From the NCBI GenBank assembly GCA_022821935.1, contig JAJECR010000339.1:1-6716 (forward strand): a DNA stretch of 6,716 nucleotides, given 5' to 3'. Shown here in pieces: positions 1 through 5,666 of the stretch. Origin of the DNA: Candidatus Latescibacterota bacterium (GTDB lineage Bacteria; JAAXHH01). The notes under the pieces were generated by a model that was not told the origin of the DNA, made no database searches, and saw only the letters and a program-made list of their open reading frames with translations. The number at the start of each line of letters is the position of its first letter. The first letter of the stretch is position 1. The position numbers and the translations under genes were made by a program.

Positions 1-1
1 C

Positions 2-37
2 CAGGCCATGATCCAGGCTGTGATGGACGAGGGATAG
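2..37 (+). CDS. Possible C-terminal end of a gene entering from the left
   Basis: The frame starting at base 2 reads QAMIQAVMDEG and then TAG at 35-37. It looks like a natural soluble C-terminus, whereas the frame starting at base 3 stops at once and the frame starting at base 1 gives an improbable Gly/Cys-rich string. If real, the gene is convergent with the methyltransferase-HNH gene, leaving about 90 bp between the two stops. No function can be given from eleven residues, and a chance open frame is quite possible. Confidence 0.35.
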   Translation, partial: QAMIQAVMDEG

Positions 38-129
38 GGTGCTGTCTGGCCTAGCTCGGGCAACTGACGGTAGGGTGATTGACCGGAGGCGGCCCAAAGC
101 GGGGCGGTCCAGTCTTCATCACGCCGAGG

Positions 130-1887
130 TCAGGTCTGCCATTCGATCAGTTGCTGGTCCTGTTTAAGGCGCGCGCGCTGGTGCTGGGCGGCAGTGAAGA
201 TATCTTCCAGCCTGGGCGTGTCGTCCTTGAGACCCGGCAGGGAGTACCGCGCTTCCATGAAAAACCGGTCTTCCCGCGGCGATTGGACCCATGCATGCCG
301 CCACCATTCAAGCATGCGGTCTCGCGCGTCGGCCATGGCGCTGGAGGAGGGCAGCCGGTCGCTCTTGCTGAGGTTGATGCTGCCGCGGGCCGGCATCAGG
401 TTCCAGAGATCGTTGTTGCGCCAGCGCGCCCACGGAAAGCAGTGGTCGATGTGCGGAGCGGTTCGAATACGCGCCGCGGACCAGACGCAGGTGAGCGCGA
501 ATCCGTCATCGCGCAACTCCTTCGCCCGTTCGAGGGCAATGCCGGTGTCGTAGCGGCTTTCGGTCCAATCGAAGGGGTCGTTCGGTGTCGCTTCCGCCCC
601 GCTTTCCCGGACCAGGGCGGCAGATTGGCCGGTGTCGGCCGCCCATCGCGCAGCGTCGTGCAGGCGTGCCGGACCGTCCCAATTCAAAGTCAGTTGCCGC
701 CATTCCCGTACGATGACCGGATCCAGCCAGCAGGCGAACTGACCGAGTGCCTGCCAGAGCAATGCGGGAATCCTGAATCGGCCGAACCGCGCCAGGTACT
801 CGCGCGACAGCACGATGGGCCGGCCGGTCGCCCGCGTTCTGGTAAAACCTGATTCGAACAATTGCCTGTTGTCTGAAGCAGGATACGTGATGTAGTGTAC
901 CGGCATTCGCTCGATATTCTCGCAGGCGTCGTTTATGGCCCGTGTAAGTATCACGGCCCGGTCCGTATCGAGCCGGGCGCCGAGTCGAAGGTCGGAAGGC
1001 GAGACTTCCCGCATCCGGTAGAACGCGTCCTTTGCCCAGCCATATCCACCCGCACCCGAAGGGCGTTGCGGCAGTCGATGATGAAGGACCAGGGGCAGGT
1101 ATTGCTTCAACCAGTACAGACCGACGGCTCCGAAGGGGATTTCCACGTAGTCGTCCGTGCGATTGATGACCAGCCCCGGCGCCGTTTCAGCGAGACGCAC
1201 CAGGGTCCGAAGCAGCCCCAGCTTGTAGGTCGAAGACTTGTTGTCGTTCACGATCACGTGGCGCAGCAGCGGCAGGCTGCCGGTGCCGTCGTCCGGAATG
1301 GCGAAGACCAGCGATTCCCAATGTATGCCCGGCCGCGTCAGGTCAGGCCGCGTCGAGTGGCTGCGCAGCGCGATGGCCCGGCGGTTGGCGAAACCGATCA
1401 GTTCCTCTGCCGAAGTGTCATGAAATCCACGGGCGGCGTTTTCTACGGCGTCTCCGCCCCGTCGCAGCGTGATTACCAGCAGTCCGGATGGACTGAGCAG
1501 TTCGGTAAGTATGCGGAACGCCCGTTCCCGGACCCTCGGCGCCACGTGCATCCACACGGCGCTCAGCAGAATCAGGTCGAACCGCCGTCCGAGCGCGCGC
1601 AGAGCCCGCAGATCCGGCAGCGCATCGTTCATCCAGACCACCCGTGGATGGGAGCGTTCCGAAGCGCGGTTCCGCAACGTGCTAGGCTCCACCGCCACGA
1701 CTTCCCATCCCCTGGCCGCTAGCCAATTGGCATCGCGTCCGGAACCGGCGCCGATGTCGCAGGCGAATCCCGGTTCTTCACGCAGGTGCGCCGGCGCCCA
1801 GTCCGCGTGGACGTCGGCGGGATCGACGCCGTCATACCGGGCGATGAGAGCGTCGGTGTTGAGGTCGTAGTAGCTGGTATTGCTCAT
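130..1887 (-). CDS. SAM-methyltransferase / HNH endonuclease fusion protein
   Basis: The 585-aa product (from the ATG at 1887) has two recognisable parts. Residues about 5-200 form a class I SAM-dependent methyltransferase: motif I DIGAGSG (44-50), acidic residue E67 after the second strand (VVAVEPS), and FDLILLSAVWMHV (103-115) at the motif IV position. This last motif resembles small-molecule (Methyltransf_11/25-like) enzymes, not the D/N-PP-Y/F of DNA amino-methyltransferases. Residues about 465-515 form an HNH nuclease: C467, then HIDH (H479, D481, H482), DLWNL (N496) and NLSKSDRLP (N505). The usual CxxC zinc pairs are absent. Residues about 205-460 form a middle region of unknown fold with conserved-looking VNDNKSSTYK and GLYWLKQYLP motifs; from memory similar segments precede HNH domains in related proteins. 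An in-frame ATG at 1971 would add 28 residues, but neither start has a good ribosome binding site. The shorter start is chosen because the methyltransferase begins just after it. Lone gene; role unknown, with defence or DNA processing inferred. Confidence 0.85.
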   Translation of the reverse strand: MSNTSYYDLNTDALIARYDGVDPADVHADWAPAHLREEPGFACDIGAGSGRDANWLAARGWEVVAVEPSTLRNRASERSHPRVVWMNDALPDLRALRALGRRFDLILLSAVWMHVAPRVRERAFRILTELLSPSGLLVITLRRGGDAVENAARGFHDTSAEELIGFANRRAIALRSHSTRPDLTRPGIHWESLVFAIPDDGTGSLPLLRHVIVNDNKSSTYKLGLLRTLVRLAETAPGLVINRTDDYVEIPFGAVGLYWLKQYLPLVLHHRLPQRPSGAGGYGWAKDAFYRMREVSPSDLRLGARLDTDRAVILTRAINDACENIERMPVHYITYPASDNRQLFESGFTRTRATGRPIVLSREYLARFGRFRIPALLWQALGQFACWLDPVIVREWRQLTLNWDGPARLHDAARWAADTGQSAALVRESGAEATPNDPFDWTESRYDTGIALERAKELRDDGFALTCVWSAARIRTAPHIDHCFPWARWRNNDLWNLMPARGSINLSKSDRLPSSSAMADARDRMLEWWRHAWVQSPREDRFFMEARYSLPGLKDDTPRLEDIFTAAQHQRARLKQDQQLIEWQT

Positions 1888-2021
1888 GTGGATAAGGAAA
1901 GACTGTCGCGGGCAGCCATGATAAGCGTGGCTGAGCCAATGGGCGTTTTCACGTTTCAAACCGGCGGGCATTCATGCATGCCGTAAATCCTGCGCACGCC
2001 CCCTGTGCGATCGGGAAAACG

Positions 2022-2035
2022 GTTGAACATTCAAC
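2022..2035. promoter_or_regulatory. Palindrome GTTGAA-CA-TTCAAC, possible operator
   Basis: A perfect 6-bp inverted repeat with a 2-nt centre. Flanking AC (2019-2020) and GT (2036-2037) extend the symmetry if one G is skipped. It lies just downstream of the predicted start of the methyltransferase-HNH transcript and upstream of the + strand PhyH gene, where a dimeric repressor could act on either gene. No regulator gene is in the window. Binding is inferred from symmetry and position only. Confidence 0.35.
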
Positions 2036-2054
2036 GTCGGAGCCATAGTCTATG

Positions 2055-2067
2055 ATCATGCCATGAT
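2055..2067. promoter_or_regulatory. Palindrome ATCATG-C-CATGAT overlapping a promoter
   Basis: A perfect 6-bp inverted repeat around a single C. It covers most of the -10 box of the - strand promoter (2063-2068) and its expected start point near 2056. It also touches a TATGAT sequence at 2051-2056 that could be a + strand -10 box, although no good + strand -35 box is correctly spaced from it. A protein bound here could block transcription in one or both directions. This is inferred from position and symmetry. Confidence 0.35.
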
Positions 2068-2090
2068 AGCAGGAAGGCGCGGGATGTCAA
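2063..2090 (-). promoter_or_regulatory. Sigma70-like promoter for the methyltransferase-HNH gene
   Basis: Read on the - strand there is a perfect TTGACA -35 box (2090-2085), a 16-bp spacer, and TATCAT as the -10 box (2068-2063). This is five of six matches to TATAAT with near-ideal spacing. Transcription would start near 2056 and run toward the methyltransferase-HNH gene, leaving a leader of about 85 nt to the ATG at 1971 or about 170 nt to the ATG at 1887. It is the best promoter-like sequence noticed in the window. Confidence 0.55.
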
Positions 2091-2167
2091 GCAATCCAAT
2101 GCGCCTGCCAGCCGCGACCGCCGTCAGGGTTTGCCGGCGGCGATTACCTGACGTGTCCTTTATCTGA
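2084..2167 (+). CDS. Possible 27-aa leader ORF upstream of the PhyH gene
   Basis: An ATG at 2084 is preceded by AGGAAGG (2071-2077) at 6-nt spacing and opens 27 codons ending in TGA at 2165-2167, 37 nt before the GTG start of the PhyH gene. The product begins MSSNPMRLPAATAV and has three consecutive Arg codons (CGG CGG CGA, residues 18-20) near the end. The good ribosome site and position suggest a leader peptide or translation-coupling ORF. The start codon region overlaps the -35 box of the opposite-strand promoter, so its purine run could also be accidental. No homologue is recognised. Confidence 0.3.
   Translation: MSSNPMRLPAATAVRVCRRRLPDVSFI
2122..2153 (+). repeat. Inverted repeat CGTCAGG / CCTGACG in the PhyH leader
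   Basis: A perfect 7-bp inverted repeat (2122-2128 and 2147-2153) is separated by 18 nt. A competing stem, CCGCCG (2118-2123) with CGGCGG (2135-2140), uses part of the left arm, so two alternative hairpins are possible in a transcript. Both lie inside the possible leader ORF. The arrangement could serve a leader switch or a DNA-binding protein, or arise by chance in GC-rich sequence. Confidence 0.3.
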
Positions 2168-2171
2168 CGTG
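2148..2171 (+). repeat. Direct repeat of CTGACGTG, 16 bp apart
   Basis: CTGACGTG occurs at 2148-2155 and again at 2164-2171, followed in each case by a two-base-variable TCC/ACC end. The second copy contains the stop codon of the possible leader ORF, and the first is the right arm of the neighbouring inverted repeat. The second copy ends 33 nt before the PhyH start codon, so a repressor bound here could affect PhyH expression. Inferred from repetition only. Confidence 0.3.
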
Positions 2172-2204
2172 ACCTGCTAACCCGCCAGCCGACAGGAGAT
2201 AACC

Positions 2205-3002
2205 GTGATCTCAAATCGCATACTTCCAGGCGAGCGCCTCGACGACGCGCAAATGGAGGCCATCCTCACGGATTTTCACCGGGACGGGTTCGCCCTCATC
2301 CCGGGGGTGCTGACCCGGGAGGAAATCGATGCCCTCCGCGAGGCCACGGACCGCTGCTTCAACGATCCCGTACTGGCCGGCACCGATTACGTGAGCGGGC
2401 GTGGCGATGGCTTCGTGCTGCGCAACACACTGGAACTGGACGCGGTGTTCGTGGACATGCTGATCCGGGAACCGATCCTGAGCCTGGCCGAAGCCGTCGT
2501 GGGAGAGGACTGCAAGTTCTGCGGGCAGAACGTTATCCGCAACGCGCGAGGACAGGCGATCGATCTCTGGCACGTAGACGACCGGGTGGAGTTTCCGTTG
2601 CCCGACGACGTGCCTCGCCATGACCCCCGAATCCGCATGCCGGTGCAGTGGTTCACCATCCAGATGGCCCTGACCGACATCGAATCGGAGGAGGATGGCC
2701 CTACGCAGTTTGTCCCGGGCAGCCAGTATTCCGGAAGAGACCCCAATAGCCAGGAGAACCCGGAGTTTGAAGGCAGAGGGCCGGTCTCGGCCTTCTGCAA
2801 AGCGGGGGATGTCTACCTGCAGAACAACCAGTGCTGGCATCGCGGCGCACCCGTCACATCCGACCGGATGCGCTATGTCTTCCAATCCCAGTATGCCGCC
2901 TTCTGGGCTTACAGGCGGTTTTCGGAGTACAACCATGTACCTGTGCCGCCCACGGTACTGAGCCGGGCGACCGGCCGATTGCGCGGGGTGCTGGGCGTGT
3001 GA
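2205..3002 (+). CDS. Phytanoyl-CoA dioxygenase (PhyH) family Fe(II)/2OG oxygenase
   Basis: A 265-aa protein of the PhyH family of non-haem iron, 2-oxoglutarate-dependent oxygenases. These hydroxylate small molecules using O2 and 2-oxoglutarate, giving succinate and CO2. The double-stranded beta-helix core carries the iron facial triad: H123 and D125 in WHVDD, and distal H212 in CWHRGAP. R221 or R223 is positioned to bind the 2-oxoglutarate carboxylate. The family motif GPTQFVPGSQ is at 165-174. The N-terminus (YHRDGF-like FHRDGFALIPG, 24-34) is typical. The start is GTG at 2205, supported by AGGAG at 2194-2198 with 6-nt spacing. The last residues GVLGV and the stop lie in the first copy of a 43-bp tandem repeat, so the normal C-terminus may have been altered. 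The gene is convergent with the - strand enolase/cupin cluster. The substrate is unknown; true phytanoyl-CoA activity is unlikely in bacteria of this type. Confidence 0.9.
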   Translation: MISNRILPGERLDDAQMEAILTDFHRDGFALIPGVLTREEIDALREATDRCFNDPVLAGTDYVSGRGDGFVLRNTLELDAVFVDMLIREPILSLAEAVVGEDCKFCGQNVIRNARGQAIDLWHVDDRVEFPLPDDVPRHDPRIRMPVQWFTIQMALTDIESEEDGPTQFVPGSQYSGRDPNSQENPEFEGRGPVSAFCKAGDVYLQNNQCWHRGAPVTSDRMRYVFQSQYAAFWAYRRFSEYNHVPVPPTVLSRATGRLRGVLGV

Positions 3003-3088
3003 CGGAGTGTGCTGGACGAGAGACCGCGGGGTGCTGGGCGTGTGACGGAGTGTGCCGTACGAGAGACCCCGGGGTGCTGGGCGTGTGA
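2982..3088 (+). repeat. 43-bp tandem repeat, about 2.5 copies, at the PhyH stop codon
   Basis: Unit one is 2982-3024, unit two 3025-3067, and a partial third copy of 21 bp is 3068-3088. Units one and two differ at only two visible positions (near 3012-3014 against 3055-3057). The core GGGGTGCTGGGCGTGTGA is present in all three copies and encodes GVLGV followed by TGA in copy one. The unit length is not a multiple of three, so copies one, two and three place this same ending in three different forward frames. The high identity points to recent duplication. Confidence 0.85.
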
Positions 3089-3176
3089 ACTCGGTGTAGT
3101 GGGCGGGATTTAAGGATGTCGGGAGTGGCCGCGGGGTACGGGATGCAGCACCGGGTGTAGGCTGATCGTTTTGTGA

Positions 3177-4415
3177 TCAATGCACGATGGTATCGAACCG
3201 CGCGGGCAGCGCCACTTCGAGGAGTTCGAGGTCGGCTGATCGGTCGGTAAGCGAAGTCTTCGTGTGGGGCGGGATGACGTAGGCGTCCCCTGCCTCAAGC
3301 CGGTGCGCACCCTGGTTTTCCCCGGTCAGGGTCACCTTCCCTTCCATCACGAATGTGAAGAGGATGTCGCCCGTGTGGCTCGTGACTTGCTCGCCGCCGC
3401 TCGATTCGCCGTCTGAGCCGCCTGTCGCCTCGCCGCTCAGACCACCGTTCACGCCGCCCTTCGGGTCGCCCATTGCGCCGCCGTTCGAACTGCCCGTCGC
3501 GGCCCCGTTCGACCCACCTGTCACCCGGGCGACCTGCACCGAGGCTACGCCGCCTGTCGCCTCGCCGATGCCCGTTTCCCGCGCTTCGAATCCAGCGATT
3601 CTCCAGGGTTCCCAGACCGCGTCCTTGAGCTGGTGGCGACAGAACGTCTGGCCGCCGAAGACGCGATCGGGGTTCAGAACCCCGGTCGGCAACTCCACCT
3701 CGTGATCGATCGTGGTCACGTGGTCCGCCGGCACGCCGATCTCGATGACCTGCAGGTTTTCGGACGATTCGAGCACGCGGTGCCGGATTTCAGGAGGCTG
3801 GATCACACAGTCCCCGGCCTTCAGCATGAAGGGCGGTCCCTGGTCCTCGTAGACGAGCTTCACCTCGCCCCTATACGCGAAAATCAACTGGAATCCCACG
3901 GTGTGGTAGTGCACGACGTCGGGTACGGGCCCGGCATCGGGTATGCGGATGTGGGAGGCGATGATGCTCCCGCCTAGGCGGCCGGGCACCAGGTCGCGGT
4001 AGTGCATGCCGGCGCGGCCGATCACCCAGGGCGTGTTGTCCTTCAGTCTCCGCACGAGGAAGGCGTGCTCCGTAGGCGGGATTTCAAGCGGCGGATCGGC
4101 CTCCGCAATCTCGACGCGAGTGCCGTTCGGCGCGGTGAGTTCGGTCTGCCCGCCTGCCAAAGCCGCCGGATCGCGACAGAGGATACGGAGCGTGCCGGGC
4201 GGTTCGGCCGCGCCCTGCTCAAGGCGGATAGTGAGTCCGTAGCCGGAGACCACCGAGACCGTCGGGTAGTCGGCAGGATAGATCTTGTCCATGCGGAACC
4301 CGAGGGTCTTCATGAAGAAGGCCAGGTCGGCGGTCAGATCCGAAGTCGGCAGCCGGATCTCGGCGCCCTGGATATTGTCCTCGCGGTTGGTCTGTTTGTC
4401 GTCATGCAGTTGCAT
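3177..4415 (-). CDS. Glyoxalase-fold (VOC) plus double-cupin fusion protein
   Basis: A 412-aa protein with three parts. Residues about 17-106 look like one glyoxalase/VOC module (LPTSDLTADLAFFMKTLGFR, then the GYGLTIRLEQG strand). Residues about 150-235 form a cupin with likely metal ligands H169 and H171 (HYH), Q176 in place of the usual Glu, and H212. Residues about 265-408 form a second cupin that keeps only H347 of the usual ligands: T345, L352 and T387 sit at the other ligand positions, so it is probably not metal-binding. A loop of this second cupin is expanded by a Gly/Ser/Asn-rich 8-residue repeat (299-342). The start ATG at 4415 has AAGGAG (4430-4425, - strand) 9 nt upstream, overlapping the stop codon of the enolase gene. 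The 13-nt gap means tight operon coupling. It could be an isomerase, a lyase, a dioxygenase-like cupin or a sensor-like binding protein; the reaction is unknown. Confidence 0.8.
   Translation of the reverse strand: MQLHDDKQTNREDNIQGAEIRLPTSDLTADLAFFMKTLGFRMDKIYPADYPTVSVVSGYGLTIRLEQGAAEPPGTLRILCRDPAALAGGQTELTAPNGTRVEIAEADPPLEIPPTEHAFLVRRLKDNTPWVIGRAGMHYRDLVPGRLGGSIIASHIRIPDAGPVPDVVHYHTVGFQLIFAYRGEVKLVYEDQGPPFMLKAGDCVIQPPEIRHRVLESSENLQVIEIGVPADHVTTIDHEVELPTGVLNPDRVFGGQTFCRHQLKDAVWEPWRIAGFEARETGIGEATGGVASVQVARVTGGSNGAATGSSNGGAMGDPKGGVNGGLSGEATGGSDGESSGGEQVTSHTGDILFTFVMEGKVTLTGENQGAHRLEAGDAYVIPPHTKTSLTDRSADLELLEVALPARFDTIVH
3390..3521 (-). repeat. 24-bp in-frame minisatellite coding an 8-residue repeat
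   Basis: Five and a half diverged 24-bp units encode residues 299-342 of the VOC-cupin protein. Aligned as octapeptides, Gly is present at positions 2 and 6 of every unit, with the loose pattern T-G-G-S-N-G-x-A. An 18-bp sequence encoding GEATGG occurs inside the array (3418-3435) and again exactly 132 bp away (3550-3567), just before a beta-strand of the cupin. The array length is also 132 bp, consistent with repeat expansion by slippage or unequal exchange in a surface loop. Confidence 0.8.
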
Positions 4416-4428
4416 TTTATCCTGCTCC

Positions 4429-5550
4429 TTACCCTTCGAAACGGTACTTCTCTACCACATCCATGTTCAGTTCCGTCCCCAGTCCCGGTTTCTCGGGGAG
4501 CCGGAAATAACCGCTTTCTACGACCGGCGGATCGGTCAGCAGGTCGTCGCGCCAGGGGGCGTCCCATTTTTCGTCCACGAATTCGAGTACCAGGGCGTTT
4601 GGGATGTTGGCCATGACGTGCAGGCTCGCCGTCGTCGAGAGGGCGCTGTTCGGATTATGGGGCGAGACCTGCATGTAGTAGCTTTCCGCCATGGCGGCGA
4701 TCTTCTTGGTCTCCATGATGCCGCCCGTGCGCACCACGTCGGGCATGATCATGTCCACCGCCTGGGCGGCGATCAGGTCCCGGAAGCCGAAGCGCGTATA
4801 CCGCCGCTCGCCCACGCATACGGGCACGTTGACGGACGCGGTCACCCGGGCCAGGGCGTCGATGTTCTCCGGGTGGACCGGCTCCTCGTAGAACAGCAGG
4901 CCGATTTCTTCCAGCCGGTTGCCGATTCGGATCGCGGCACTCGTGGTGTACCGGCAACCCACGTCCGTGCAGAGGTCCACCTCGTCGCCCACGGCCTCGC
5001 GGCACCTGCGCATGTGTTCCAGGGCGAGCTTCTCCTCGCGCAGCGTGACGGAGCGTGGCGAGTCGATGCGCTCCCCCGGGACCATCGGATCGGCGGGGAA
5101 GTACGCCTTGATGGCGGTGACGCCTTTGGCGGCCAGCTGTGCGCATTCCTCCGCATCGGACGCGTGACTGTAGAACCGGATGCGGTCGCGGCACGGTCCG
5201 CCGATGAGGTTGTAGATGGGCTGGCCGGTGGCTTTGCCCACGATGTCCCAGAGGGCGATCTCAATGCCGCTGACCGCCGCGATGACCGCGCCGGTCTGCC
5301 CGATCTGCTCGAGGGCGTAGTACATGCGGTGGTACAGGTACTCGATGTGGAAGGGATCCTCTCCGATGATGAGCTTGCCAAGTTCCTCAACGGACTGCGC
5401 GATGATCGTTCCGCCCGGCCAGTTCGTGGCGTCCCCCAGGCCCACGACGCCCTCGTCGGTATAGACCTGTACGAAGATCCAGGGCGAGCCGATATCCGTG
5501 GATTTACGCCAGGACTCCACCAGGTGCACTTTCACGTCGGTGATCTTCAC
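4429..5550 (-). CDS. MR/MLE family enolase-superfamily enzyme (acid-sugar dehydratase-like)
   Basis: A 373-aa full-length member of the mandelate racemase/muconate lactonizing enzyme group. The N-terminal capping domain spans about 1-125 and the TIM-barrel about 130-350. Likely Mg2+ ligands are D196 (CTDVG), E222 (FYEEP) and E248 (VGE). D271 (MPDVVRTGG) and H298 (SPHNP) form the Asp-His dyad used as a general base in the mandelate racemase subgroup, and E323 matches the stabilising acid. The second-strand KxK motif is reduced to K148-A-Y150. The family takes a proton from the alpha carbon of a carboxylate, typically dehydrating sugar acids such as galactonate or epimerising acids. By motifs it is nearest in feel to galactonate dehydratase-type enzymes, but the specificity cannot be read. 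The start is GTG at 5550, with GGAG 7 nt upstream. It lies between a PhyH oxygenase and the VOC-cupin gene, probably in one operon. Confidence 0.88.
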   Translation of the reverse strand: MKITDVKVHLVESWRKSTDIGSPWIFVQVYTDEGVVGLGDATNWPGGTIIAQSVEELGKLIIGEDPFHIEYLYHRMYYALEQIGQTGAVIAAVSGIEIALWDIVGKATGQPIYNLIGGPCRDRIRFYSHASDAEECAQLAAKGVTAIKAYFPADPMVPGERIDSPRSVTLREEKLALEHMRRCREAVGDEVDLCTDVGCRYTTSAAIRIGNRLEEIGLLFYEEPVHPENIDALARVTASVNVPVCVGERRYTRFGFRDLIAAQAVDMIMPDVVRTGGIMETKKIAAMAESYYMQVSPHNPNSALSTTASLHVMANIPNALVLEFVDEKWDAPWRDDLLTDPPVVESGYFRLPEKPGLGTELNMDVVEKYRFEG

Positions 5551-5666
5551 GAGTTTTCTCCGGGCCTGACTCGGCCAGGTTCATATCCATCTGTTACATA
5601 TCGGACCCGAAGCGGCCGGCCGCGCTGACAACCCCTGGTTTCGGTCTTCACACATCCCGCCGGACT

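Larger units (their letters stand above)
1888..2204. other. Divergent intergenic control region
   Basis: This 317-bp stretch separates the - strand methyltransferase-HNH gene from the + strand PhyH gene. It contains no convincing long gene. It holds a - strand promoter, two short palindromes, a possible 27-codon ORF, an inverted repeat and two copies of CTGACGTG, each listed separately. The part from 1888 to about 1970 is open in frame with the methyltransferase gene and may be its 5' coding extension or its untranslated leader. Confidence 0.6.

Noticed and set aside
81..109. GACCG/CGGTC inverted repeat between the first two convergent genes
   Set aside because: A five-base stem with poor inner pairing and no T-run; not enough to call a terminator.
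895..1722. A 275-codon + strand frame opposite the methyltransferase-HNH gene
   Set aside because: It lies wholly within the coding strand of a recognisable gene, has no ribosome site noticed, and gives a low-complexity Arg/Pro/Gln-rich product.
2211..2936. A 241-codon - strand frame opposite the first PhyH gene
   Set aside because: The PhyH frame has iron ligands, a strong ribosome site and family motifs; the opposite frame has none.
3101..3155. Series of G-runs downstream of the PhyH gene, a possible G-quadruplex
   Set aside because: Most loops between runs are about ten bases or longer and irregular, so a stable quadruplex is not supported.
3163..3179. TGATC/GATCA stem with T-rich loop at the convergent gene end
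   Set aside because: Only five base pairs, no following T-run, and it overlaps the stop codon of the VOC-cupin gene; too weak for a terminator.
5612..5623. Perfect 12-bp palindrome GCGGCCGGCCGC between the PhyH and MR/MLE genes
   Set aside because: It is self-complementary with no loop and no T-run, so it is not a convincing terminator, and such GC palindromes arise easily in this composition.
4285..5628. A 447-codon open frame on the + strand opposite the MR/MLE gene
   Set aside because: It is the antisense of a full-length enolase-superfamily gene with intact catalytic motifs, and its translation is His/Arg/Gly-rich without family motifs. High GC leaves such mirror frames open.
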